64,000 bases of DNA from positions 1-64,000 of the forward strand of contig JAIBAN010000008.1 in the NCBI GenBank assembly GCA_019695185.1, read 5' to 3'. The DNA comes from Blastocatellia bacterium (lineage in GTDB: Bacteria > Acidobacteriota > Blastocatellia > Chloracidobacteriales > Chloracidobacteriaceae). Shown here piece by piece: positions 49,514 to 59,805 of this stretch (position 1 is the stretch's first letter; the number at the start of each line of letters is the position of its first letter). The position numbers and the translations under genes were made by a program. Under the pieces are notes generated by a model, which was not told the origin of the DNA, searched no databases, and saw nothing but the letters and a program-made list of their open reading frames with translations.

Positions 49514-50401
49514 ATGAAAATCAGGGCAACCTATTTATTGCTTGCAACTCTTCTGGGTTGCTTTGCCAATTATGTTTTGGTATTTGAAACCAACCTCTAT
49601 CAGCAAGCGGAAGGTGACATCTTAAAGTTTCCCAACTCAAAAGTGGACGACGAGCCAAGTGCTGTTTCAATTGAACCCAGATCAAGGTTTTTATTCGGAA
49701 GCAGCAATCAAAACTATGAACTAACCTGGACGCAACAGGATTTGGCGGTCTGGAAACGGGATGACCAGACAGTGGTTTTCTCAGCCAAAGAGAAGGAAGA
49801 GGGTGTGTATCAGGGGGTTACGGATTGTGGATGCCAGATACAGGTCCAACCCCTTTCCTTTGTTGGTTCTTACTTGAGTTATTCCCGTTTCGCAGGTTGC
49901 GATTGCAAGGTTCAGGCTCATCCGAGTGCCGATTTTGAATTCAATGTTGTTGATGTTTCCCAGCCTGAACGGACAGTTGTGTTGACTGAGTTTTTTTCGG
50001 AAACCGACCTTTTTGAGGCGCTCATACGGGATAAACTGGTGAGAAAAACATTGGGAAAAGCGAATTCTAAAAAATCTCCGACGAACCTCCAGGATTTGCT
50101 CAAGATACTTTCTGTCACTGAGGATGAGTGTGATTACCAATTCGACCAGGAAATGCTATCTCACTTTGGCTTTTATGGTGTTGAGAACGGACAGGTGCTG
50201 GTACGGATTGGACTTGAGCCTGCTTGTGAATTGAGTCGGGGCCAACTGACCCAAATTGGCCTTCGATTGCCCTTACCCAAAAAGCTCCGCTCTGACCTGC
50301 AAAAAGCTGAGGCAGGCCAGAACGGCTTCCTGATGCGGGAAATCAAGTACAGATATAAGAATACCGTGACCGTTTTCAGTTTTGGGGATATGAGTCTGTG
50401 A
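49514..50401 (+). CDS. Exported or anchored protein of unknown function
   Basis: 295 residues, ATG 49514 with AGGTG 5 bases upstream. The N-terminus is one hydrophobic segment (ATYLLLATLLGCFANYVLVF), which may be an anchor. Cysteine pairs DCGCQIQVQ and GCDCKVQAH are spaced like a disulphide or metal site. The rest is mixed alpha/beta (LLKILSVTEDECDYQFD). I do not recognise it. It lies 46 bases after the previous exported-protein gene and may share its transcript. Confidence 0.65.
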   Translation: MKIRATYLLLATLLGCFANYVLVFETNLYQQAEGDILKFPNSKVDDEPSAVSIEPRSRFLFGSSNQNYELTWTQQDLAVWKRDDQTVVFSAKEKEEGVYQGVTDCGCQIQVQPLSFVGSYLSYSRFAGCDCKVQAHPSADFEFNVVDVSQPERTVVLTEFFSETDLFEALIRDKLVRKTLGKANSKKSPTNLQDLLKILSVTEDECDYQFDQEMLSHFGFYGVENGQVLVRIGLEPACELSRGQLTQIGLRLPLPKKLRSDLQKAEAGQNGFLMREIKYRYKNTVTVFSFGDMSL

Positions 50402-50417
50402 CTTTTGAATTCTCACT

Positions 50418-51155
50418 TCACCACGCAATCGGTTGTTTTTCGCGGAAAAACCCTCCGGTTGGACCGTCATCGGGCAAGGTGGCCAGCCAAACGGGGGTAA
50501 TGGCTCCCTGGTCCACAGTCAGCGGAGCGGCTTCGCCTCCCATCACGGTTTTAACCCAGCCGGGGCAACAGGAATTGACGAGGATATTCTGGCCCTTGAT
50601 TTCAGGGTCGCGGCTGAAGGAGACCGTCAGGGCATTCAAGGCGGTTTTTGTAATCCGGTAGGCCGGCGCATTGACCGTTGCATAGGGTGAATCAGGGTTC
50701 GCAGTTTCCGCCAGGGAACCCAATCCGCTCGAAATATTGACAATCCGGCCATAGCCGTTGCGTTTCATAAGGGGGATGACGCCTTGCATGAGCAGGAACG
50801 GGCCATAGACATTGCTGGCCATGGCTTGCTCCAGCGTATCCAGATGCAGTTCCAGAATGGTCCGCTGTGAATTTGGGATGGCCGCATTGTTGACCAAAAT
50901 ATCCAACCGGCCAAACGTTCGGTCAATAAAATCAAGCGTGTCGGTGATTGCAGCCGGATTGGTGACCTCCAGTTCATGGAAATGGACGTCCAATCCAGCA
51001 GCCCGGAATTGCTCGCAAACCGGTTCCCCTTTGGCGGCGCTTCGGGCGGTTAAAACCACCGTGATTCCCAGTTGAGCGAGTTGTTTGCAAATTTCATGAC
51101 CAATGCCCCGGTAGGCACCAGTCACCAACGCGACGCGGTTGTTTTCAGCAGACAT
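50418..51155 (-). CDS. Short-chain dehydrogenase/reductase
   Basis: 245 residues, ATG 51155 with GAGAGGAA upstream. The SDR signatures are complete: VALVTGAYRGIGHEICKQLA (TGxxxGxG), VNNAAIPN (NNAG variant), catalytic Ser (VNISSGLGSLAE), and Tyr-Lys (APAYRITKTALNALTV, YxxxK). This is like the carbonyl reductase subgroup. It uses NAD(P)H; substrate unknown. Divergence of 51155 and the MazG gene gives no operon information. Confidence 0.92.
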   Translation of the reverse strand: MSAENNRVALVTGAYRGIGHEICKQLAQLGITVVLTARSAAKGEPVCEQFRAAGLDVHFHELEVTNPAAITDTLDFIDRTFGRLDILVNNAAIPNSQRTILELHLDTLEQAMASNVYGPFLLMQGVIPLMKRNGYGRIVNISSGLGSLAETANPDSPYATVNAPAYRITKTALNALTVSFSRDPEIKGQNILVNSCCPGWVKTVMGGEAAPLTVDQGAITPVWLATLPDDGPTGGFFREKQPIAW

Positions 51156-51230
51156 GCGAAGGTTCCTCTCCGTGGATGGATTGTTACTGAAAATCAGGTT
51201 GGAAACGGAATAACCAGACCTTGGCAGGTA

Positions 51231-51560
51231 TCAGCGCTCGTCTCCGGCACCCTGGATGACTCCCCGTGCCTGTCGGTCCGAAAGTTTGGCAATATTGAGT
51301 TCCGCGATTTCGCCCAGTGTAAAGCCCAATTCATCGGCCAGCATGGCGCAATACCAGAGAACATCACCAACCTCTTTTTTGAGCAGTTCACGGCGCTTTT
51401 CGGAAAGTTTCCCGCCATCGTCGCGGATCATTTTTTTGACATTTTCGGCCACTTCACCGGCTTCTCCGCAAAGTCCCAGCGCCGGGTAGAGAATATTATC
51501 GCCCAGATTCGGATACATGGCAGTTCGCTTGGCCAGTTGTTGGTATTCATTAAAGTTCAT
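51231..51560 (-). CDS. MazG-like nucleotide pyrophosphohydrolase
   Basis: 109 residues from ATG 51560 (the frame is open 40 codons further upstream, without a ribosome site); GGAG is upstream. The MazG helical bundle carries the metal-binding acids: LGLCGEAGEVAENVKK (ExxE) and KEVGDVLWYCAMLADEL (ExxxD). These proteins hydrolyse non-canonical nucleoside triphosphates and clean the nucleotide pool. Length suits the short single-domain form. Divergent from the hydrogenase beta gene. Confidence 0.9.
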   Translation of the reverse strand: MNFNEYQQLAKRTAMYPNLGDNILYPALGLCGEAGEVAENVKKMIRDDGGKLSEKRRELLKKEVGDVLWYCAMLADELGFTLGEIAELNIAKLSDRQARGVIQGAGDER

Positions 51561-51697
51561 GACAGGCTCCGGAAAAAAATATTGAAGGCAGTAAGTAAAT
51601 TGGCCGGGATTCGTTTGGGGGCCAAACTGCACTTCGGATAGAATCAACCTTATCGCAAAACAACTTTCAAGTGGAACCACACGAAAGGGATTTCACC

Positions 51698-52816
51698 GTG
51701 TTTGTCATTGAACGCGAACATTTTCAAGCCTTGTTGGAGGCCCTGCACCAACGGGGTTTTGAGACCCTTGGCCCAACTGTCAGGGATGGAGCCATCGTCT
51801 ATGACCGGGTGGAACGTGACACCGATTTTCCCATCGGCTGGACGGACGAACAGGAGCCAGCCCGGTACACGTTAAAACGGCGTTCCGACCAAGCCATGTT
51901 TGGGTATGTGGTGGGGCCCCATTCCTGGAAAAAATTTCTGTTTCCTCCCAGGGAACGCCTGTGGTCCGCCGCTAAAAACGGAAATGGGTTTTCCGTCATG
52001 CCGGAACCGGACCATTCCCGCCCCTTGGCTTTGATTGGGGTTCGGGCCTGTGAACTGAGTGCCCTGGCCATTCAAAAAAAGGTTTTCACGGGTGGTCCGT
52101 TTGTCGAGCCAGGGTATCAATCCCGTGCGGAAAAACTGTTTGTAGTGGCGCTCAATTGTGGCACTGCCGGCGGAAACTGTTTTTGTGTTTCCATGCAAAC
52201 CGGCCCTCAGGCCACTGCCGGTTTCGATTTGGCCCTGACCGAAATCATTGATGCAGACCGGCATTATTTTGTGGTTGAGGCCGGCAGCCAAGCCGGAACC
52301 GACATTCTGAACGACGTGCCGCACCGGCAGGCGGAAAAAGTGGAACAGCAAGCCGCTGTCACGGTGGTGGAACAAACTGCCAACCGGATGGGGCGCAAAC
52401 TGGAAACCGAAGGAATCAAGGAACTGCTGTACCGCAACTTTGAGCATTCAGCCTGGGAGGAAATCGCCAACCGCTGCCTTTCCTGCGCCAATTGCACCAT
52501 GGTGTGCCCGACCTGTTTCTGTTCAACGGTCGAAGACGTGACCGATGTCACGGGCGACCACGCCGAACGTTGGCGGCGCTGGGATTCCTGCTTTTCGGTT
52601 GAGTTTTCCTATATTCATGGCGGCCCGGTCCGCTCGACGACCAGCTCCCGCTACCGCCAGTGGATGACCCATAAACTGGCTTCGTGGATTGACCAGTTTG
52701 GCACTTCGGGCTGTGTGGGGTGTGGACGGTGTATCACCTGGTGTCCGGTTGGAATTGATTTGACCGAAGAGGTTCACAACATCCGCGCCTCCGAGCGGAC
52801 CGCAAACAAACAGTGA
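51698..52816 (+). CDS. Hydrogenase beta subunit-like 4Fe-4S protein (HydB type)
   Basis: 372 residues from GTG 51698, AAAGGGA 7 bases upstream; an earlier GTG at 51671 lacks a site. The N-terminal 230 residues match the sulfhydrogenase beta-type region ([19 protein letters not shown]). Two 4Fe-4S motifs follow near residues 275 and 345: [12 protein letters not shown] and [12 protein letters not shown]. In group 3 NiFe hydrogenases this subunit passes electrons between the gamma flavoprotein and the hydrogenase core. The core genes are not here. The next gene starts 12 bases downstream. Confidence 0.85.
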   Translation: MFVIEREHFQALLEALHQRGFETLGPTVRDGAIVYDRVERDTDFPIGWTDEQEPARYTLKRRSDQAMFGYVVGPHSWKKFLFPPRERLWSAAKNGNGFSVMPEPDHSRPLALIGVRACELSALAIQKKVFTGGPFVEPGYQSRAEKLFVVALNCGTAGGNCFCVSMQTGPQATAGFDLALTEIIDADRHYFVVEAGSQAGTDILNDVPHRQAEKVEQQAAVTVVEQTANRMGRKLETEGIKELLYRNFEHSAWEEIANRCLSCANCTMVCPTCFCSTVEDVTDVTGDHAERWRRWDSCFSVEFSYIHGGPVRSTTSSRYRQWMTHKLASWIDQFGTSGCVGCGRCITWCPVGIDLTEEVHNIRASERTANKQ

Positions 52817-52828
52817 AAGGAACAACTC

Positions 52829-53290
52829 ATGGAAACCCTGGAACGCTATCTCGCTGAACATGCTTTTTTCCAGGATATCGAACCAGCCTATCTGAAGATT
52901 TTGGTAGGATGTGCTTCGAATGTGAAATTTCAGCCTGGTGAATTTCTCTTTCATTGCGCTGAGGAAGCCAACAGTTTTTACCTGATTCGGCATGGCAGAA
53001 TTTCAGTCGAGTTGTTTGCCCCCAACCGTGGTGCAGTGACCATTCAGACGTTGGGTCCGGGTGATTTGTTGGGTTGGTCGTGGCTCATCCCGCCCTATCG
53101 TTGGCACTATGACGCCAAGGCCCTGGAGTTGACCCGTGCCATTGCCCTCGACGGAAAATGCCTGCGCAACAAATGCGAATCCGACCATTCCCTGGGCTAT
53201 GATTTGATGAAACGGGTTTCATATATTCTGAACCAGAGATTGGAGGCCACCAGCCTGCAATTGCTGGATGTTTACGGATACGGAAAATGA
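52829..53290 (+). CDS. Cyclic nucleotide-binding domain protein
   Basis: 153 residues, AAAGGA 8 bases upstream. A single cNMP-binding beta-barrel fills it ([54 protein letters not shown]). It has no helix-turn-helix, so it is not a Crp-type regulator. The usual phosphate-binding FGEMALI-R-A segment is altered to [10 protein letters not shown]. It overlaps the gamma gene by ATGA. Such a gene occurs between beta and gamma in some group 3 hydrogenase operons. Confidence 0.88.
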   Translation: METLERYLAEHAFFQDIEPAYLKILVGCASNVKFQPGEFLFHCAEEANSFYLIRHGRISVELFAPNRGAVTIQTLGPGDLLGWSWLIPPYRWHYDAKALELTRAIALDGKCLRNKCESDHSLGYDLMKRVSYILNQRLEATSLQLLDVYGYGK

Positions 53291-54141
53291 TACACAAGGA
53301 ACCCAGCCCCATGTTGGTCCAACCCATGCTTCCCGTGCCGTATGTGGTGGATAAGGTCCGGCAGGAAACGCATGACACGTTTACCCTCGAATTAAACCAG
53401 CCGGGAACCAAAGCCGGTTTTTCGTTTCTGCCCGGCCAATTCAACATGCTCTATGTGTTTGGCGTGGGTGAAGTCCCGATTTCCATCAGCGGGGACCCGC
53501 TGGCTCCCCGGCCCCTGGTTCACACCACCCGCGCCGTCGGAACCGTAACCGCAGCCATGAGAAAGCTGAAACGGGGCGACATGTTGGGTGTTCGTGGACC
53601 GTTTGGCACCCACTGGCCGATTGAACAGGCCACCGGTGACGACATCATTCTGGTGGCAGGCGGTATCGGGCTGGCTCCCCTCCGGCCTGTGCTCTATCAC
53701 GTCCTGGCCCATCGCTCCAGTTATGGGAAAGTGGTTCTGCTCTATGGGACGCGGAGTCCGGCAGACATCCTGTTTCAAAAGGAACTGGAAGTCTGGCGCG
53801 GACGGTTTGACATCGAAGCACTGGTCACTGTGGACCGTTCGTCCGACCATTGGCGGGGCAATGTGGGAGTTGTGACCAATCTCATCCGGCGGGCAGGGTT
53901 TGACCCACATCACAGTACGGCTTTCGTGTGCGGTCCGGAAGTCATGATGCACTTCACGGTGTTGGAGCTGGGCCGCCGGGGTGTTCCCGACAACCGTGTT
54001 TTTGTTTCCATGGAACGGAACATGAAATGCGCTGTTGGGTTTTGCGGCCATTGTCAATATGGCCCGACCTTTATCTGCAAGGATGGACCGGTTTTCCGGT
54101 TTGACCACATTCGCTGGCTTTTTGGCAAACGAGAGGTGTGA
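53287..54141 (+). CDS. Hydrogenase gamma subunit-like FAD/NAD(P)-binding protein
   Basis: 284 residues. It is a ferredoxin-NADP reductase-like flavoprotein: [20 protein letters not shown] (FAD region), [17 protein letters not shown] (NAD(P) loop), [13 protein letters not shown], and a C-terminal 2Fe-2S cluster [17 protein letters not shown]. In HydG/sulfhydrogenase gamma it oxidises or reduces NAD(P)H. It overlaps the cNMP gene by ATGA. The next gene is a membrane protein, not hydrogenase delta. Confidence 0.9.
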   Translation: MIHKEPSPMLVQPMLPVPYVVDKVRQETHDTFTLELNQPGTKAGFSFLPGQFNMLYVFGVGEVPISISGDPLAPRPLVHTTRAVGTVTAAMRKLKRGDMLGVRGPFGTHWPIEQATGDDIILVAGGIGLAPLRPVLYHVLAHRSSYGKVVLLYGTRSPADILFQKELEVWRGRFDIEALVTVDRSSDHWRGNVGVVTNLIRRAGFDPHHSTAFVCGPEVMMHFTVLELGRRGVPDNRVFVSMERNMKCAVGFCGHCQYGPTFICKDGPVFRFDHIRWLFGKREV

Positions 54142-54695
54142 CGGGTTGCATGTTCGACAGTTTGTTGCGCTGGATACTGGATGACGAGCAGAAAGACCTC
54201 TATGAATTCTTGATTGCCACGCTGGTGGCCATCCTTTTCCTCGGTTTGGCGGCAGTCTTCCTCTGGCCATTCGGAAAGGCCGGTTTCACTTGGTCGCTTG
54301 CCAAAGGGTATGTCATTTTTTGGGGAATCAGCGCCATTGTGGTGTTCATCGTGTCGGTCTTGCAACGTCGCTTGCGGGTCAACATGTATGACCGGTTTAA
54401 CCTTTTTCTGGGTTCAAATCTGTTGTTTGGAGGATTGCTCCAATTCGGCTGGTCGGCTTTTGCGGTGCAGCGGCTGCACGTCCATCTGGGCGGCACGTCA
54501 GGTCTGGGGCAGGTTGCCCTGTATACGGTTGGGTTACTCTCCTGTTATGTCGCATTTATGGTGGTTTCCCTTTCCTATGAGGGATGGGTCTATCGCTTTG
54601 TCAACCTGGCTTTGGCGATGGCCAGTTATGTGGCTTTATGTGTGTGGCCCAAAGCAGCACAGACTGTAATGGGATGGCTGGGGTTTGCTACATAG
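54138..54695 (+). CDS. Membrane protein following the gamma subunit
   Basis: 185 residues from GTG 54138, overlapping the previous stop as GTGA; ATG 54150 is an alternative. Five hydrophobic helices are visible ([90 protein letters not shown]). No cofactor ligands are recognised. Its translational coupling to gamma suggests a role with the electron-transfer module, perhaps as membrane anchor. That is inference. Confidence 0.7.
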   Translation: MTGCMFDSLLRWILDDEQKDLYEFLIATLVAILFLGLAAVFLWPFGKAGFTWSLAKGYVIFWGISAIVVFIVSVLQRRLRVNMYDRFNLFLGSNLLFGGLLQFGWSAFAVQRLHVHLGGTSGLGQVALYTVGLLSCYVAFMVVSLSYEGWVYRFVNLALAMASYVALCVWPKAAQTVMGWLGFAT

Positions 54696-54717
54696 TGGCA
54701 GATACTGCGGGAAATCT

Positions 54718-55374
54718 ATGAAACCAACTTCACTGCGGCTGGTGGCCATCAGCGATACACATTCCAAACATGGGCAACTGGAGATTCCCGCCGGGGATGT
54801 TTTAATTCATGCGGGTGATTTCACCCGGATTGGCAGCCTGGATGACATAGCTGAGTTCAACCGCTGGCTGGGCACCCTTCCGCATCGCCACAAAATCATC
54901 ATTGCCGGAAACCACGATTGGGGATTCCAGCTCGCTCCGGAACCAGCCCGGATGCTCATCACCAATGCCATGTATTTGCAGGATTCAGGCGCGACGGTCG
55001 CTGGTGTTCGATTCTGGGGCAGTCCCTGGCAGCCGTGGTTTATGGATTGGGCTTTCAATTTGAAATATCCGGCGGAACTGCGGGAAAAATGGGATTTGAT
55101 ACCTGCCGACACGGAGGTGTTGATTACCCATGGGCCTCCACTGGGCTTTGGTGACCGGACCATGAACGGCCATGCGGCTGGTTGCGGTGAATTGCTGGCC
55201 GCCATCCGACGCATCAGGCCAAAGGTGCATATCTGCGGACATATTCACGAAGGTTATGGAGCGGTGACACATCAGGGAACCGCTTTTATCAATGCCAGTT
55301 CCTGTGATTTCCATTATCAGGCCATCAATCCACCGATAGTCTGGGACCTTGAACCACCGGGCAAAACCGATTGA
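54718..55374 (+). CDS. Calcineurin-like metallophosphoesterase
   Basis: 218 residues from ATG 54718. The metallophosphoesterase motif set is complete: SDTHSKHG, GDF, GNHDWG, THGPPLGFGD, and GHIHEGYG. It coordinates a di-metal centre to cleave phosphomonoesters or diesters; natural substrate unknown. It follows the previous gene by 22 bases and may belong to that transcript. Confidence 0.92.
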   Translation: MKPTSLRLVAISDTHSKHGQLEIPAGDVLIHAGDFTRIGSLDDIAEFNRWLGTLPHRHKIIIAGNHDWGFQLAPEPARMLITNAMYLQDSGATVAGVRFWGSPWQPWFMDWAFNLKYPAELREKWDLIPADTEVLITHGPPLGFGDRTMNGHAAGCGELLAAIRRIRPKVHICGHIHEGYGAVTHQGTAFINASSCDFHYQAINPPIVWDLEPPGKTD

Positions 55375-55416
55375 CCAGTGGTTCAGGTCCAGCCTGGCAG
55401 GTGACTGCAAAGGACT

Positions 55417-58400
55417 TTAGCCAATTCCCAGGATGGTGTTCCAGTCATTCCACACCGAGCAGAGCAGAACCGGGGGAATCTCGCCCAAGGGCAGTTTGAG
55501 GCGGCTGGAAGTTCCGTTTGCGCCGGTTGTGATGCGTTCAAAGACAATTGAGGAAATGGTCACGGGATGTTCTTCAAAAACCCCTCCGGAAACCTGCCCC
55601 CAGGTGCCGCTGAAATTGACCACAACCTCCAGACCGATTCCGCGAAATGCCTTGCGATATTGGCTGTAAAACCGTTCATAATCCGCTTCACCACGTACAA
55701 ACCCCAGTTTCTCCGCTCTTTTGATGAGTGCCGAAGCCTGAAGTTCACGGCCTTCGAATTCAAGCCAAGCCCGGTCCTGTCGTTTGGCTTCGGGCAATTG
55801 GTAAACCGCTTGGCCAAATTGCCGGAAAAGCGGCTCCACCTCATAATCCTGCACGTGTGTTTCCCACTCCTGAACGGAAGCAGGGGGAATGGTTGAGGCG
55901 TGGGCGAGCCGAATGGAAGCATCTTTCGGGATGGTCAAAAGTTCATCCTCGGCATTCGTCAAGGTCCCGTCCGCCAAGGGGCGAAAGGTGCCTATCAGGC
56001 CGGATTCAGTTGAAGCCGCCCAAACCAGCCTTTGACAAAGGTATCCGGCAATCGGGTGTTGTTTTAGAAACGCATCCCAATCCGTCCATCTCCAGGTGCG
56101 TTGGGTACACATTGCTTCATACAATCGGTCGCGTTGGGCGGCAACCACGGATTTGAGTTGTTTTTTCGCGTCTGAAAATACCTGCCGGGCCTCCTTGGCT
56201 GCCTCCTCATCGTCGCTTTGGCGTGGTTCTGGCAGCGATTTGAGCGGGCTTCCGGCCTCATCCGAGAGATGCAATTGAAAATTCCCATCCAGTTGTAACT
56301 GAAATTCCCGTGGACCGTAACTGAGCCGCTGGATGGGGCCTTCGTCAAAACCAAGGGTGGGAATGGTGCGGTCCGCCAGTTCATCCACCGACCAGCCTTT
56401 TCGCCCGGCCAGCAGTTGAACCTGGATTTCCGCTTCCTCCCGGATGCCTTTGGTGCGAAACCGTCCGGAAAGGGAAAGCAAAAACTGAATGGCCAGAAAT
56501 TCATCCACCCATGCCAGCATCTGCACCAGGGATTTTGACTGAGCCAGCCGGACTCCGTGGTAGGTTTTGATAAAGTTCCGGGCACTGGTCACCAGTTCGG
56601 GCCCACCACAGGCTGCCGCCACAGCGAGAAGGCCACGTTCCTTGATGGCGCTCCCTTTGAATTTTTTCAGCAAATCGGTCATATGAGACTTGAAATGCTC
56701 ATGTTGGACTTCGACCGAATAATGAGAGGAATAGGAGTTTACCCAGGTTTGGGCTTGGACTTCTGCTTCAGCCTGGGTATAGGCGGGAATGGTGTCCTGG
56801 GCAATCCATTGGGCCAGGATTTCCCTTCCCAATTGCTCCCGCCCGGTTTTGTCAAAGCAGGACACATAGCGCCGGAGCAGCGGCCCTGGTTCGGGTGTGC
56901 CCTGTTTGAAGGCTTGCACCATCAGCCAATGCAAAATGGTCGGGTCCACCAGTTCCTTGGTATCCGCCCAGTGAACGACAGGCAACTGGTCAAACCTGAA
57001 CCAGGAGAGGGCAGCGGGCAGACCTTTTTTCAACCCGGCGGCAGCCTCTTTGGCAAGTCCGGCCCGGTCCAGAAATTCCTCTATGGGGGCTCCCAGTTTT
57101 TCCAGTGCTGTCATGAGGATGCCTGTGACCACATCACTTTTTTCTTTGGCCAGCGTGGCTTTCAAAAAGGGGATGGCACCGTCACATCCAAGACGGGCGA
57201 GCCATTCAATTGCGGCTGTCCGGGTTTCCTGGTTTTTGTCATCCAGAAAAGGTGGGATTTTTTCAAAAAAGCCGGCTGTTTTTTCAAGACAGTTCTGGGC
57301 CAACTGTCGTTCACCTTTGGCGGTGCCGAGTGCGGATTCCCACAACTTGGGCAGGAACAACTGTGGGATGGTTGGGAACGTGGCCAAAACCAGCAGGGCA
57401 TTTCGCTTCCGGTCGGCAAAGTCGTTGGCTTCGGACTTGGATTGAGGGGCGGTTGGGGGAAAGAGGGCTTCCTGAAGGAGGTGCGGACGCTCGGCAAAAT
57501 AAGGCCAGACGGCTTCGGGTTCAAAGCGAAACAGCCCTCGTTTTTCCCACCCGGTCTCGTGGTCCAGTATCCGGTTTCCCAAGGCATTGGTGTCAACCTC
57601 CAGAGCGGTAAGGACAGCAGCCAAGTCACGTAATGAAAAGGGTGGATGATGGGAATTGCGGTAGAGGTCGAGGTATTCCACCTGGGCCACCTGCCAGGAA
57701 AAAATTCCCCGGTGTTGGGCAGGAGTACGCCCCCACAAAATCAACAGGCGAGCCACATGAATCAGGTGTGTACCGGGATGCTCTACAAATTTTTCCAACA
57801 GCCGGTCAAATCTGGGGGTGGCACAATAAATCCGTGGTTTTACTTCATCGCATTCAAGCGCAGTTCCTGTCGAAAGCAGCTTCAGATGGTTCTCAAAGTT
57901 GAGGTCTTCAAAGGTGTAATACACCGGTTCTTCCGGTGGTTGTATAAAGGATTGGCTTTTACGTTGTTCATACCATTCCAGGTCCCGTTCATACCTGTTC
58001 CGGGCACTCCGATTGTAAACGGAAACTCCCTCCCTGGTCATTTCCTCCAGGATGGCAGTGCTTTCGGGGGGAAGCGGAACCAAAGCTGCAATTGGTGGGA
58101 CAGGGGGAAGAGAAGGCAGGTCCGTACCTCGAGAAGGGTTCAAAGACTGGAGAATTTCCTGGATGGTCAACCGGACTTTGACCATCGAATCCAATTCCAA
58201 AGCTTTTTCAAAAAAAGGAATGGCATCAGCGCCGGCCATTTCACTGAGCAACTGCAATCCTATCAGGCGCTCATCATTCTTTTTGGCCATCAGGATTCGT
58301 TGTTCAACCAATGGAATCGCCTGTTCGGAACAGGTTTTGAGAAGCGCTGCGGCTGGCGCGCGCGTTTTTTTGGCAGAATGGAAGGCAAGTTCAACCAGAG

Positions 58401-59079
58401 TTTCGGCAAAAGGGCCAACCGGAAATTTTTTCTCACTCAGAATGCGCAATGTCAGTCCATTCGGGTCCAGGAGTGATTGGCAGACAATTTCCTTCTGTGT
58501 TGCGGCGTATTCGCCAAATCCAGGCAGGGTGCAACAGATTTCATAGCGGGGAAGACGACATGTGGTATTGAAAATCTGACGAGCCAAGTGGTCGGAAGGA
58601 AATCCAGCCTGGGTAAACATTTCCACCACATTGTGCATGGGAACGCCACAAGCGCCTCCGCAATGCAGCATATCCAAAAAGACCTGGAAGTTTTCAGCCG
58701 GATATCGTTCGCCTTCGTAGGTACCGACATACCAGACCGAGGCATTCAAATAACGGGCCAGCCGGTGATAAAAAGGGGTATCGGTAATATTTGTGGTGCG
58801 AAAGAACTCTCGTCGGGGTTCAGACCACCAGATATCCGCCAGGGCTTTTCTTTGGGTCTCAGGGACCTTGCCCGTGAAGCGCGAGTTCTGTTGGGCCTGC
58901 TTTAATTCGGTTACAATTTCTTCCAGGACCGATTCGTCTCCAGCTTCAATCACATAGCGGGAGACTCGTTCAGGCCAGTCGGCATGAAAGGCAGCCAGGG
59001 TTTGAAAATCCTTTCGGAGAAGCGAAAACAGGGTTTCAGATGGGGAAGACAAGTTTTCAACAGGAGGGTGAACAGTCAT
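55417..59079 (-). CDS. DUF4132-family protein with HEAT-like repeats
   Basis: 1220 residues. The N-terminal and central part is helical and HEAT-like (IEWLARLGCDGAIPFLKATL, IGLQLLSEMAGADAIPFFEK). The C-terminal 350 residues match DUF4132: SKSLVQMLAWVDEFLAIQFL, GIREEAEIQVQLLAGRKG, SVDELADRTIPTLGFDEG, YGPREFQLQLDG, RRTWRWTDWDAF-like (QRTWRWTDWDAFLKQHPIAG). DUF4132 proteins are usually over 900 residues and often sit near WGR-domain genes; none is seen here. Start ATG 59079 has only a weak purine run. Function unknown. Confidence 0.85.
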   Translation of the reverse strand: MTVHPPVENLSSPSETLFSLLRKDFQTLAAFHADWPERVSRYVIEAGDESVLEEIVTELKQAQQNSRFTGKVPETQRKALADIWWSEPRREFFRTTNITDTPFYHRLARYLNASVWYVGTYEGERYPAENFQVFLDMLHCGGACGVPMHNVVEMFTQAGFPSDHLARQIFNTTCRLPRYEICCTLPGFGEYAATQKEIVCQSLLDPNGLTLRILSEKKFPVGPFAETLVELAFHSAKKTRAPAAALLKTCSEQAIPLVEQRILMAKKNDERLIGLQLLSEMAGADAIPFFEKALELDSMVKVRLTIQEILQSLNPSRGTDLPSLPPVPPIAALVPLPPESTAILEEMTREGVSVYNRSARNRYERDLEWYEQRKSQSFIQPPEEPVYYTFEDLNFENHLKLLSTGTALECDEVKPRIYCATPRFDRLLEKFVEHPGTHLIHVARLLILWGRTPAQHRGIFSWQVAQVEYLDLYRNSHHPPFSLRDLAAVLTALEVDTNALGNRILDHETGWEKRGLFRFEPEAVWPYFAERPHLLQEALFPPTAPQSKSEANDFADRKRNALLVLATFPTIPQLFLPKLWESALGTAKGERQLAQNCLEKTAGFFEKIPPFLDDKNQETRTAAIEWLARLGCDGAIPFLKATLAKEKSDVVTGILMTALEKLGAPIEEFLDRAGLAKEAAAGLKKGLPAALSWFRFDQLPVVHWADTKELVDPTILHWLMVQAFKQGTPEPGPLLRRYVSCFDKTGREQLGREILAQWIAQDTIPAYTQAEAEVQAQTWVNSYSSHYSVEVQHEHFKSHMTDLLKKFKGSAIKERGLLAVAAACGGPELVTSARNFIKTYHGVRLAQSKSLVQMLAWVDEFLAIQFLLSLSGRFRTKGIREEAEIQVQLLAGRKGWSVDELADRTIPTLGFDEGPIQRLSYGPREFQLQLDGNFQLHLSDEAGSPLKSLPEPRQSDDEEAAKEARQVFSDAKKQLKSVVAAQRDRLYEAMCTQRTWRWTDWDAFLKQHPIAGYLCQRLVWAASTESGLIGTFRPLADGTLTNAEDELLTIPKDASIRLAHASTIPPASVQEWETHVQDYEVEPLFRQFGQAVYQLPEAKRQDRAWLEFEGRELQASALIKRAEKLGFVRGEADYERFYSQYRKAFRGIGLEVVVNFSGTWGQVSGGVFEEHPVTISSIVFERITTGANGTSSRLKLPLGEIPPVLLCSVWNDWNTILGIG

Positions 59080-59238
59080 ATCCCAAAATTCCTTTAACTG
59101 GGAAGCGGAAATAAAAGGGAAATCTGCTACCTGTGAGCCGTTGCTGCCTGGAACCTGGGAGATTGAAACATTCTTCCGGCTGGAAGTGCAATCCGAAAGA
59201 AATCGGTTGCAAGAACAGCCCCAGGTAAGAAGGAAAGA

Positions 59239-59697
59239 TCAGAAAAACTTCTGATAGGTCACACCATCCAGGGCGTCTTCGTAATAGCGTGGCATGATGT
59301 ATCCCAATTGATAACCAGCGGCCTCGTAAAAAGCCCGTCCTTTGTGGTTGAGGGTGGGCGTATCAACATAGACCCCGCGTGCCTTTTTTTCCCTGGCAAA
59401 TGTTTCGGCCCGCTGGACCAGCAAGGAGGCGATTCCATGTCGTTGATACCGAATATCAACCGCCAGTCCCCGAATCTGGGCCAGTTGATTCCATTCATAG
59501 AAATGAACGTAAATGAACCCGGCCACCGTTTGTTCGGCCTGGGCCAGATACACCCCAAAATATTCCGGCATCCGGGCGAAACTCTCGACGTTTTTTTCCG
59601 CCGCCGCAATGTACTGTTCGGCCCAGCCGATTCCTTCCAGGATGGTTCGGATGGCAGGCTGGTGCTGCGAAGCATAGTCAATAATGGAAATGTTCAT
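59239..59697 (-). CDS. GNAT-family N-acetyltransferase
   Basis: 152 residues. The GNAT fold is visible: IDYASQHQPAIRTILEGI, VAGFIYVHFYEWNQLAQIRG, and the acetyl-CoA loop in VDIRYQRHGIASLLVQRAE (Q/RxxGxA), then LNHKGRAFYEAAGYQLG. It acetylates an unknown amine. No clear ribosome site. Confidence 0.92.
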   Translation of the reverse strand: MNISIIDYASQHQPAIRTILEGIGWAEQYIAAAEKNVESFARMPEYFGVYLAQAEQTVAGFIYVHFYEWNQLAQIRGLAVDIRYQRHGIASLLVQRAETFAREKKARGVYVDTPTLNHKGRAFYEAAGYQLGYIMPRYYEDALDGVTYQKFF

Positions 59698-59805
59698 GGA
59701 GAGGATTGGTCAGAAAGTTCAGATGGCTGCTGATACCAAAAGATGATACGCAGCCATTGCTTTTTCGCAACCGGAAACCCTGTAGCCTCAGGCGGATTCG
59801 GTTCT

